From the NCBI RefSeq assembly GCF_021462505.1, contig NZ_JAKEDV010000008.1, positions 49,128 to 113,127 of the forward strand: 64,000 nt of DNA, read 5' to 3'. Source of the stretch: Thermus brockianus. Lineage in GTDB: Bacteria > Deinococcota > Deinococci > Deinococcales > Thermaceae. Position 1 is the first letter of the stretch. Every line of letters starts with the position of its first letter. Shown piece by piece: positions 56,918 through 64,000 of this stretch. A model generated the notes under the pieces. That model had not been told where the DNA came from and searched no databases. It was given only the letters and a program-made list of their open reading frames with translations. Position numbers and translations under genes: made by a program.

Positions 56918-58141
56918 ATGAACGCCATGTACCCTTCAGATAAGGTAGGGAAAAGTCCCCGTGCCGACATGGGCACATACTCGCAAAATGCCTTCCTTCT
57001 TTTCGTTCTAGGACTTCTCTGGATTGTCTTTCATCTAATGACCTTGGGCCAACCGGGCAAGTTTCTATCCCCCCAAAACCTTTGGAACCTTTCCGTACAA
57101 ACCGCCGTGGTAGCCATCTTGGTAGGGGGAATGGTCCTGGTCATTGTGGCCCGGCAGATTGACCTTAGCGTGGGATCGCTTTTGGGTTTCACCGGGATGG
57201 CCATGGCTCTTTTGCAAGCGGTCCCGCCCATTGGCCAAGGATGGCCCTGGCCCCTAGCCCTTTTGGTGGGCCTGCTCCTGGGGGCTGGGGCGGGCCTTTT
57301 ACAAGGGTATCTGATCGCCTATCTTGGGGCTCCTTCCTTTATCGTTACCATGGCTGGGCTCCTTGTTTTCCGTAATGCTGCCTACTTGATTGCCGAAGGT
57401 CGGACCGTAGGCCCTCTTCAGGACGAGTTTCTGATTCTGGGCGGGGGACTCCAAGGTTCGATCGGGCCTTTTTGGTCTACGGTGGTTACCCTTCTGGCCT
57501 TGGCCTACACCCTCTGGGCTGTATGGCGTGGCCGGTGGCTTCGGCAACGCCATGGTCTTTCCGTGCGCCCCCTTTGGGTGGACCTCGCTGTAACCCTCTT
57601 CCTGGGTTTGGTTTTTGGGAGCTTTCTCTGGGTCATGAACAGTTTTCCTCACCCTGTTACGGGCCAAGGCCGGGGGATCCCTGTGCCCGTACTCATTGCC
57701 CTTGGTGTCCTCGTGCTTCTCCATTGGGTATCCCAGCGCACGCGTTTTGGCAGGTATGTGTACGCTATCGGCGGCAATCCTGAGGCGGCCCTGTTAGCGG
57801 GCATTCCTGTTCGCCGTGTCCAAGTTCTGGTGTTTGGTCTAATGGGCTTCCTCGCCGCCCTGGCTGGGGCAGTGCAAGCGGCACGACTTGCCTTTGTGCC
57901 CACGGGCATGGGCACGCTGCTGGAGCTGTACGTGATAGCTGCTGCTGTGGTGGGAGGTACTTCGTTGGCTGGGGGAAGCGGAACCATTCTTGGGGCGGCG
58001 CTGGGGGCCTTGATCATGTCTAGTCTGCAAAACGGTTTGGTGTTAATGGGCGTCCCTACAGAGTGGCAGAACCTAATCCTAGGTGTGGTCTTGGTGGTGG
58101 CTGCCGTGTGGAACGCTAGGTTTCACCGGAGGCGGACATGA
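56918..58141 (+). CDS. xylH: D-xylose ABC transporter permease
   Basis: 407 residues, CUT2 (RbsC/XylH) family with about ten or more helices. ATG after GGAGGAGCC. Blocks: [40 protein letters not shown] (family signature), [60 protein letters not shown]. Overlaps xylG by 4 bases. Confidence 0.92.
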   Translation: MNAMYPSDKVGKSPRADMGTYSQNAFLLFVLGLLWIVFHLMTLGQPGKFLSPQNLWNLSVQTAVVAILVGGMVLVIVARQIDLSVGSLLGFTGMAMALLQAVPPIGQGWPWPLALLVGLLLGAGAGLLQGYLIAYLGAPSFIVTMAGLLVFRNAAYLIAEGRTVGPLQDEFLILGGGLQGSIGPFWSTVVTLLALAYTLWAVWRGRWLRQRHGLSVRPLWVDLAVTLFLGLVFGSFLWVMNSFPHPVTGQGRGIPVPVLIALGVLVLLHWVSQRTRFGRYVYAIGGNPEAALLAGIPVRRVQVLVFGLMGFLAALAGAVQAARLAFVPTGMGTLLELYVIAAAVVGGTSLAGGSGTILGAALGALIMSSLQNGLVLMGVPTEWQNLILGVVLVVAAVWNARFHRRRT

Positions 58142-58887
58142 GCCTACCGCTGTTGCGCGCGGAAAACGTATCCCTACGTTTTGGTGGGCTGCAAGCTTTG
58201 GACAGGGTATCCTTTGATCTCCACGAGGGCGAGGTTCATAGCTTGGTGGGGCACAATGGGGCGGGAAAGACCACCTTCATCCGGGTCTTAGCGGGGGTTT
58301 ACACCCCACAGGAAGGGAGGATCCTCCTGCGGACTGGGGGCGGGCTCGAGGAGGTGCGCTTTACCTCCCCAAGAGATGCGCAGCGTTTTGGCATTGAAAC
58401 CATTCATCAGAACCTGGCCTTGGCTGATAATTTGGATGCAGTAGCCAACGTTTTTTTGGGTCGGGAACGCGTTCGGCATCTTTCTCTGGATGAGGAATTC
58501 ATGGAGACGGAGGCGAGAAGGGTATTGGAGCGGGTAGGAGCGAGGCTACCTTCCCTCAGGGTCCCGGTGCACCGCCTCTCGGGGGGCCAGCGCCAAGCGG
58601 TGGCCATTGCCCGGGCCCTACTCTTCCGGGCAAAGGTCCTGATCATGGATGAGCCCACCGCCGCCCTTGGCCCGGGGGAAACGGCTCGGGTCAAAGCGCT
58701 CATCCGCGCTCTCCGCGAGGAGGGTCTGGGTATTGTCCTCATTAGTCACGATCTCCACGACGTCTTTGACCTAAGCGACCGGATTACGGTGATGAAGGGA
58801 GGCAGGGTGGTGGGAACGGTGCGGGCCTGCGAGAGCACCCAGGAGGAGGTGTTGGGGATGATTTTGGCTGGAGAGCCCAAGAGGTAG
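58138..58887 (+). CDS. xylG: D-xylose ABC transporter ATP-binding protein, single-domain
   Basis: 249 residues with one ABC domain, half the length of E. coli XylG (two fused domains, about 510). Walker [17 protein letters not shown] near residue 39, [20 protein letters not shown], signature [17 protein letters not shown], Walker [17 protein letters not shown], switch [20 protein letters not shown]. It must act as a homodimer. Single-domain CUT2 ATPases are known in several bacteria. ATGA overlap with xylH. Confidence 0.9.
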   Translation: MSLPLLRAENVSLRFGGLQALDRVSFDLHEGEVHSLVGHNGAGKTTFIRVLAGVYTPQEGRILLRTGGGLEEVRFTSPRDAQRFGIETIHQNLALADNLDAVANVFLGRERVRHLSLDEEFMETEARRVLERVGARLPSLRVPVHRLSGGQRQAVAIARALLFRAKVLIMDEPTAALGPGETARVKALIRALREEGLGIVLISHDLHDVFDLSDRITVMKGGRVVGTVRACESTQEEVLGMILAGEPKR

Positions 58888-58903
58888 GCAGGGATTTGGG
58901 AAA

Positions 58904-60037
58904 ATGCGGACCAGTATGCCTAACGCTTCCGAAATCCCCAAAGGCGGTACCCGGCAGCTTCGTCGTTGGCACAAGGCTAGGATTCTGGACCTGTTGCGTA
59001 AGCAACCCGGGCTTTCTCGGAGCGACCTAGCCAGACACCTAGAGCTCTCTCCCTCAGCCGTTACGGAGGCCGTGGCCGAGCTTCTAGAAGAGGGCCTCCT
59101 CTTGGAACGGCCCCTCCCTCCCCAGGGCCAGGGCCGGCCTTCCATCGCCCTCGAGGTAGAGGGCGAAAGGAACGTGGTCCTTGCCTGGGAAATAGATGTG
59201 GACCGGATGGCGGTGGCCCTTATGAGCCTAGCGGGGGACGTGCGGGTAAAGACGGTCCTGCCCCCGGCGCCGAGGGACCCTCAAGAGGCGCTAGCCCTTT
59301 TGGCGGCAACCACGTACCCCTTGCTTTCGGGCAGGCGGGTTCTCGGCGTAGGCGTCGCTGTGCCGGGCCTTGTGGAACCCGAAGAAGGTCACTTGACCCT
59401 AGCACCCAACCTGGGCTGGCAAGACCTGGCCTTGGGGGAGATGGCACAGAAGGCTCTGGCAAGCTTGGGGCTTGCAGAAGTTCCTCTCATAGTGGAAAAC
59501 GAGGCGAATGCCGCAGCGTACGGCCTTTATGCCTTGGGGGGGTGGGAGGTAGGCCACTGCGTGTACCTGAACCTGGGCGTAGGCGTGGGAGGCGGCGTCG
59601 TGGTAGACCGGAAGGTTTACCACGGGGCCCGTTTTCACGCAGGTGAGGTGGGCCATATTCCCCTGAACCCCGATGGGCCTTCCTGTGGTTGTGGCAAACA
59701 AGGATGCGCCGAAGTCTATTTGAGCTTTCGCCGGTGGAACGCGAACGCCTCCAAGGAACTTCTGGCGGAGATAGGGGACAAGCTGGCGCACCTTTGCGCC
59801 ATCGTGTTGAGCACGCTAGATCCGAACCTCATCGTGCTAGGAGGACCTTTGGTGGGGGCCACAGGGGAGGAGCTTCTTCGCGAGGTTCGTCAAAGGCTCC
59901 CTAAATACGCCTTGCGGGTTCACTCTCCTGAGCAAGTTGTTCTTTCCCCTTTTGGGCGGGAAGCCGCTCTTCTGGGGGCAGGCGCTTTGGCTGCTGCCCA
60001 GTTCATAGATCAAATGGCTTTTGTGGAGGTGGTTTAG
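58904..60037 (+). CDS. xylR: ROK family xylose regulator
   Basis: 377 residues (start ATG 58904, or 58916). Winged helix [20 protein letters not shown] and [20 protein letters not shown], then the ROK fold: [60 protein letters not shown] and the zinc motif [21 protein letters not shown]. It would repress xyl genes in the absence of xylose, as in Bacillus XylR. Located in the middle of the operon; its stop abuts the xylA start. Confidence 0.88.
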   Translation: MRTSMPNASEIPKGGTRQLRRWHKARILDLLRKQPGLSRSDLARHLELSPSAVTEAVAELLEEGLLLERPLPPQGQGRPSIALEVEGERNVVLAWEIDVDRMAVALMSLAGDVRVKTVLPPAPRDPQEALALLAATTYPLLSGRRVLGVGVAVPGLVEPEEGHLTLAPNLGWQDLALGEMAQKALASLGLAEVPLIVENEANAAAYGLYALGGWEVGHCVYLNLGVGVGGGVVVDRKVYHGARFHAGEVGHIPLNPDGPSCGCGKQGCAEVYLSFRRWNANASKELLAEIGDKLAHLCAIVLSTLDPNLIVLGGPLVGATGEELLREVRQRLPKYALRVHSPEQVVLSPFGREAALLGAGALAAAQFIDQMAFVEVV

Positions 60038-61201
60038 ATGTACGAGCCTAAACCGGAGCACAAGTTCACATTTGGACTTTGGACGGTGGGTAATGTGGGC
60101 CGGGATCCCTTTGGGGATGCGGTTCGGGAAAAGCTTGATCCAGTTTACGTCGTGCAGAAGTTGGCGGAGCTTGGGGCTTATGGGGTGAACCTGCACGACG
60201 AGGACCTCGTCCCCAGGGATACGCCGCCTCGGGAGCGGGACCAAATCCTTCGTCGGTTTAGGAAAGCCCTTGAGGAAACCGGTCTCCGGGTCCCCATGGT
60301 TACCGCAAACCTCTTTTCCGACCCTGCCTTCAAGGACGGTGCCTTTACGAGCCCAGACCCATGGGTCCGGGCCTATGCGCTTCGCAAGAGCTTGGAAACG
60401 ATGGACTTAGGCGCGGAGTTAGGAGCGGAGATCTACGTGGTTTGGCCCGGGAGGGAGGGAGCGGAGGTAGAAGCTACGGGCAAAAGCCGTCATGTGTGGG
60501 AGTGGATGCGGGAGGCGCTCAACTACATGGCTGCTTACGCCAAGGACCAAGGTTATGGGTACCGCTTCGCTTTGGAACCAAAGCCCAACGAACCTAGGGG
60601 CGACATCTATTTCGCCACGGTGGGAAGCCTTCTGGCCTTTATCTACACCCTCGAGGACCCTGACCGCTTTGGCCTCAACCCCGAGTTTGCGCACGAAACC
60701 ATGGCAGGGCTAAACTTCGTCCACGCAGTGGCTCAGGTCCTGGAGGTGGGTAAGCTTTTCCATATAGACCTTAACGATCAGAGGATGAGCCGGTTTGACC
60801 AGGACCTCCGCTTCGGCGCAGAAAACCTGAAAGCTGCCTTCTTCTTGGTAGACCTCCTGGAGCACTCCGGCTACCAGGGTCCCCGCCATTTTGACGCCCA
60901 TGCCCTGAGGACAGAGGATGAAGAAGGGGTTTGGGAATTTGCCCGGGGATGCATGCGTACGTATTTGATCCTAAAGGAGAAGGCCCAGGCCTTCCGGCAG
61001 GACCCCGAGGTTCAAGCCTTGCTTGCGGAGTATTACCGGGCGGACAAGGAAGCCTTGGCCCTTCTTGGCTCCTATAGCCGGGAAAAGGCGGAGGCCTTGA
61101 AGCGTGCGGATATTCCCTTGGAAGGGGTGCGGCGAAGGGGATACGCGTTGGAGCGGTTGGACCAACTTGCGGTGGAACACCTTCTCGGGGTACGCGGATG
61201 A
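60038..61201 (+). CDS. xylA: Xylose isomerase
   Basis: 387 residues, class I (short, Streptomyces-like) enzyme converting D-xylose to D-xylulose. Metal and substrate residues in [17 protein letters not shown] (catalytic His), [56 protein letters not shown] and [16 protein letters not shown]. Starts one base after the xylR stop (TAGATG) and overlaps xylB by 4 bases. Thermus xylose isomerase is a well-known thermostable enzyme. Confidence 0.95.
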   Translation: MYEPKPEHKFTFGLWTVGNVGRDPFGDAVREKLDPVYVVQKLAELGAYGVNLHDEDLVPRDTPPRERDQILRRFRKALEETGLRVPMVTANLFSDPAFKDGAFTSPDPWVRAYALRKSLETMDLGAELGAEIYVVWPGREGAEVEATGKSRHVWEWMREALNYMAAYAKDQGYGYRFALEPKPNEPRGDIYFATVGSLLAFIYTLEDPDRFGLNPEFAHETMAGLNFVHAVAQVLEVGKLFHIDLNDQRMSRFDQDLRFGAENLKAAFFLVDLLEHSGYQGPRHFDAHALRTEDEEGVWEFARGCMRTYLILKEKAQAFRQDPEVQALLAEYYRADKEALALLGSYSREKAEALKRADIPLEGVRRRGYALERLDQLAVEHLLGVRG

Positions 61202-62664
61202 AGGCGGTTGTGGGGCTGGACTTGGGTACCAGCGGGCTGAAGGGGGTGATTCTGGACGAGAGGGGCCAAAAGCTGGCCGATGCCCGGGCCAGCTATCCCC
61301 TGCATGTTCCCCAACCGGGTTGGACCGAGCAGGATCCCCGCGATTGGGCGAAGGCCTTGAGGGAGGTCCTCGAGGCCCTCACGTCCAGGCTCCCCCAAGT
61401 AGAGGTGGTGGCTATCGGTCTTTCTGGGCAGATGCATGGGGCCGTGTTCCTTGACCGGGAGGGGGAGCCAATACTTCCGGCTCCTCTTTGGAATGACCAG
61501 CGCACGGCGGAGGAGGCCAAGTGGATAGAGGAGGTGATCCCTCGTCCCGAGCTGATCCGGCGCACGGGCAATCCGGCTATCACCGGTTTCCAACTCCCCA
61601 AGATTGTTTGGCTTAAGCGTAAGCGTCCCGACTTGTTTCGGCGGGTCTATAAGGTGTTATTGCCCAAAGACTACCTGGGTTTCCTCCTTACCGGGAACTG
61701 GGCCACGGAATACTCCGACGCTTCCGGCACCGGGGCCATGGCGATCCGGGAACGGGTTTGGGACGAAGAGCTGCTTAGGGCGCTTGGGCTAGCCGTTTCC
61801 CTTCTCCCCGACCTTGGGGAAAGCCACCGCGTGGTGGGAGGGCTCCGGCCGGAGTGGGCTCGAGCGGTTGGTCTCAGGACAGGTACCCCCGTGGTGGCGG
61901 GAGCCGGGGACAACGCCGCCGCTGCCATTGGGCTAGGGGTTTCCCGCTATCGGCCGGGCACCGGTAGCGTTTCCTTGGGCACGAGTGGGGTCATCTTCCT
62001 TCCCATTGAAGCGCCTTTGCCCGATCCTGAGGGACGGATCCACCTTTTTTGCCACGCTGACGGTGCCTACCACCTTCTAGGGGTAACCCTGAGCGCCGCG
62101 GGGAGCTTGGAATGGCTTCGCCGACTTTTCCCCGAGGTTTCGCTAAAGGAGCTCCTTGCGGAGGCGGAGAAGGTTCCTTTGGGAGCGCAGGGGCTTTACT
62201 TTCTCCCGTTCTTGGCGGGAGAGCGGAGCCCCTATTTGGAGCCGGCGTTGCGGGGCGCTTTCTTGGGTCTTTCCTTGGTGCATGAACGCGGCCATTTGGT
62301 GCGGGCGGTCCTGGAAGGGGTGGCCCTAAGCTTAGGGGTTGTTTATGAGGTAATGCGTTCCTTGTCGCAAGCCGAAGCGTTTCTGGTCACCGGCGGAGGT
62401 TCGGCCTCTAGCCTTTGGCTAAGCCTCTTGGGAGGAGCTCTACAGGTTCCCCTTTACCAGGTTGTGGGCGAGGAAGGAGCTGCCCGGGGAGCGGCCATCC
62501 TGGCTATGGTAGGGGGAGGGGTGTACCCGGACCTCGAGGCCGCCCTTCAGGCAACCCGGTTGCCGGAGGTAGCGGTAACCGAGGTAGATCCAGGCGTTCG
62601 CCAGCTTCTTCCAGAATACGAGGCCTGGGTGTCCATGCTTCTGGAACGTTATCGGAGGTCCTAA
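61198..62664 (+). CDS. xylB: Xylulokinase
   Basis: 488 residues, FGGY kinase giving xylulose 5-phosphate. Blocks: [20 protein letters not shown] (ATP loop), [60 protein letters not shown] (catalytic Asp), [33 protein letters not shown] and [23 protein letters not shown] overlap with xylA; the next gene follows with no gap. Confidence 0.94.
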   Translation: MKAVVGLDLGTSGLKGVILDERGQKLADARASYPLHVPQPGWTEQDPRDWAKALREVLEALTSRLPQVEVVAIGLSGQMHGAVFLDREGEPILPAPLWNDQRTAEEAKWIEEVIPRPELIRRTGNPAITGFQLPKIVWLKRKRPDLFRRVYKVLLPKDYLGFLLTGNWATEYSDASGTGAMAIRERVWDEELLRALGLAVSLLPDLGESHRVVGGLRPEWARAVGLRTGTPVVAGAGDNAAAAIGLGVSRYRPGTGSVSLGTSGVIFLPIEAPLPDPEGRIHLFCHADGAYHLLGVTLSAAGSLEWLRRLFPEVSLKELLAEAEKVPLGAQGLYFLPFLAGERSPYLEPALRGAFLGLSLVHERGHLVRAVLEGVALSLGVVYEVMRSLSQAEAFLVTGGGSASSLWLSLLGGALQVPLYQVVGEEGAARGAAILAMVGGGVYPDLEAALQATRLPEVAVTEVDPGVRQLLPEYEAWVSMLLERYRRS

Positions 62665-63666
62665 GTGCTTGGCGAAAATCTAAATAGGCTCCGGCTTTGG
62701 ATGCGAACCCAGGGGTTCTCCCGCTTCTACGTCGCCCGCCCTGAGAACTTCGCCTGGCTCACCGGGGGTAGCAACACCCTGGGGTTCGGGGAGGGGGTGG
62801 CGTACTTGGAAATCGGGGAAGAGCTTCTCCTTCACACGAGCCGCATAGAACACCCCCGGATGGCGGAGGAGGAGGTCCCCGGGCTTCCCGTGCGAGTGCA
62901 CCCGTGGTACGCCTTCCCGCCCCCGGGTAGCCCGAACGACCTCGAGCACGACCTCACGTTCCTCCGGCTCACCCTCTCCAAGAAGGCGCAGGAGGCCTTT
63001 CACCGCCTGGGAAAGGAGGCGGCGGAGGCGGTGGGGGAGGTGGTCCGGGGGGCAAAGCCCACTTGGAGAGAGCGGGAGCTAGCGGGGGCCTTAGCCGAGG
63101 CCCTCTGGGGACGAGGAATCCGCCCGCAACTCCTCCTGGTGGCGGGGGAGGAGCGGCTTTTTCGGCACCGCCACCCCCTGCCTAAGGACCGGCCCCTGGG
63201 GCGGAGCTTCATGGCGGTGGTTTGCGCCGAGCGGGGAGGTCTCGTTGCCAACCTCACGCGGATGGTCAACCTGGGGGACGGGGAGGTGGAGGCCCGCTAC
63301 CGCAAGGTTTTGGAGGTGGAAGAGGCGGCCTTGGACGCTTCCCGGCCGGGGGCCAAGCTGGGGGAGGTTTTCGCTGCCCTCCAAGCGGCCTACGAGCGGG
63401 TGGGCTTTCCTGGGGCCTGGGAGGAGCACCACCAAGGGGGCGTGGGCGGGTACCGGTCCCGGGAGGCCATCGCCGTGCCGGGCCACCCTTTGACCCTGGA
63501 GGAGGGGATGGCCTTGGCCTGGAACCCGAGCCTTGCTGGGGCCAAGGTGGAGGACACCTTTCTCCTGACTGGGGAGGGGCTTCTCAACCTGACGGAGGAT
63601 CCCCGTTGGCCCACGGTGCGGGTGGGGGGCAGGGCCAGGCCTGACCTTTGGCGGGGAGATGGGTGA
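62665..63666 (+). CDS. M24-family (Xaa-Pro peptidase-like) protein, metal site degenerate
   Basis: 333 residues, GTG start directly after the xylB stop. N-domain GENLNRLRLWMRTQGFSRFY, then a pita-bread fold: KKAQEAFHRLGKEAAEAVGE, RHRHPLPKDRPLG, GGLVANLTRMVNLGDGEVEA, HHQGGVGGYRSREAIAVPGH, GAKVEDTFLLTGEGLLNL. Active M24 enzymes use Asp, Asp, His, Glu, Glu. Here the second Asp (DxTR) is Asn in ANLTRM, and I see no Asp where the first belongs (FMAVVCAERGG), so a normal dinuclear site is unlikely. It may be a non-peptidase relative; role with the xyl operon unknown. Confidence 0.75.
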   Translation: MLGENLNRLRLWMRTQGFSRFYVARPENFAWLTGGSNTLGFGEGVAYLEIGEELLLHTSRIEHPRMAEEEVPGLPVRVHPWYAFPPPGSPNDLEHDLTFLRLTLSKKAQEAFHRLGKEAAEAVGEVVRGAKPTWRERELAGALAEALWGRGIRPQLLLVAGEERLFRHRHPLPKDRPLGRSFMAVVCAERGGLVANLTRMVNLGDGEVEARYRKVLEVEEAALDASRPGAKLGEVFAALQAAYERVGFPGAWEEHHQGGVGGYRSREAIAVPGHPLTLEEGMALAWNPSLAGAKVEDTFLLTGEGLLNLTEDPRWPTVRVGGRARPDLWRGDG

Positions 63667-63723
63667 GGCCCGAGAGGGGCATCGGGTGTTCTCAGCGCAA
63701 CCCGTGGACCACGCCCCCAGTAG

Positions 63724-63963
63724 GTAGGGGCCAAAGTTCCCGGCTCGGAGGTGGTCACCCTCTCCCGCACCCAGATCCTCACCGCCCTCAACAAGCGGGA
63801 AAACTGGTACCTGGTGGTGGTGGAAACGGATGGGCAGAGGGCCTTGCGCATCCACTACGTCCCTCCCTTCATGGGTGAGCCCGACTTCGCCGCCACCAGC
63901 GTCTCCTACGACCTCAAGCAGGTCCTGGATCGGGCGGTGCGGGTGGTGGAGGTGGCGAAATGA
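63724..63963 (+). pseudogene. DUF3883-type C-terminal fragment
   Basis: The frame opens after a stop at 63721-63723 and reads SEVVTLSRTQILTALNKREN, WYLVVVETDGQRALRIHYVP and SVSYDLKQVLDRAVRVVEVA, ending at TGA 63961-63963. This resembles the C-terminal DUF3883 domain found on helicases and restriction-type proteins. About 80 residues remain with no proper start or ribosome site, so it is a remnant of a larger defence-type gene. The stretch 63667-63723 before it, and 63964-64000 after it, hold nothing I can identify. Confidence 0.55.
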
Positions 63964-64000
63964 TACGCCCGTATAGCAGGCTCCGAGCTTGTTATACAAA

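Noticed and set aside
1..64000. tRNA, rRNA or CRISPR arrays
   Set aside because: No clover-leaf-like sequence, ribosomal motif or regularly spaced identical repeat was noticed on either strand; reading by eye cannot exclude a degenerate one.

Overview
The window looks like a piece of a Thermus genome (Deinococcus-Thermus), chromosome or megaplasmid. The sequence is very GC-rich with G or C at most third codon positions. Genes are packed with 4- to 15-base overlaps, GTG starts are frequent, and several promoters place a TAnnnT -10 box only 6-12 bases before the start codon, as in leaderless Thermus transcripts. The proteins have the character of Thermus families (xylose isomerase, GH1 beta-glycosidase, alkaline phosphatase, TAXI binding protein). 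I see no tRNA, rRNA or CRISPR array. The genus call is from recognition, not from a search.

Layout. 1-7501: phosphate-scavenging genes: the end of an FbpB-like permease gene with two tandem binding proteins, a glycerol-phosphate-type (Ugp) transporter, and a divergent Tat-exported alkaline phosphatase. 7557-11281: a metal (probably zinc) cluster with two beta-propeller proteins resembling AztD around a ZnuA/AztC-like binding protein. 11289-11735: a pseudogene stretch joining a copied DsrE gene start to a decayed ferritin-like gene. 11804-19098: a long haem/iron operon (ABM monooxygenase, DUF3386, HmuTUV with a 36-residue ORF, FecB-like binding protein, imelysin, di-haem oxidoreductase). 19108-22472: a cobalamin riboswitch ahead of a thioesterase and class I ribonucleotide reductase. 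22469-27827: glycosyltransferase, SurE and a second Ugp-type transporter with a TIM-barrel gene. 27925-30814: a nitrate/sulfonate-type ABC cassette with a frameshifted permease and a DsrE protein. 30918-32705: a hypothetical gene and an orphan TAXI binding protein. 32702-42784: a catabolic block (acyl-CoA dehydrogenase, APH-type kinase, DUF6285, acid-CoA ligase, SDR) with a Liv-type transporter. 42799-49321: a half-size AbrB protein, then an FbpABC-like transporter with a CitA/CitB-like two-component system. 49300-54854: beta-glucoside uptake and hydrolysis under a LacI regulator. 54867-55705: an insertion-sequence relic. 55718-62664: a complete xylose operon (xylFHG, ROK regulator, xylA, xylB). 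62665-64000: an M24-like protein and a DUF3883 fragment.

How it works together. The window is dominated by nutrient capture, with about a dozen import systems. Three of them (both Ugp sets and the beta-glucoside set) carry no ATPase of their own and probably share one encoded elsewhere. The most notable signal is a repeated promoter design before five phosphate-linked transcription units (starts near 2802, 5825, 5996, 23891 and 27777): two CTGA-like half-sites 11 bp apart, then eight bases, then TAnnnT. This is the architecture of a PhoB-type regulon, and it ties both Ugp systems, alkaline phosphatase, SurE and the tandem binding proteins into one proposed phosphate-starvation response. It also fixes the start of one gene.
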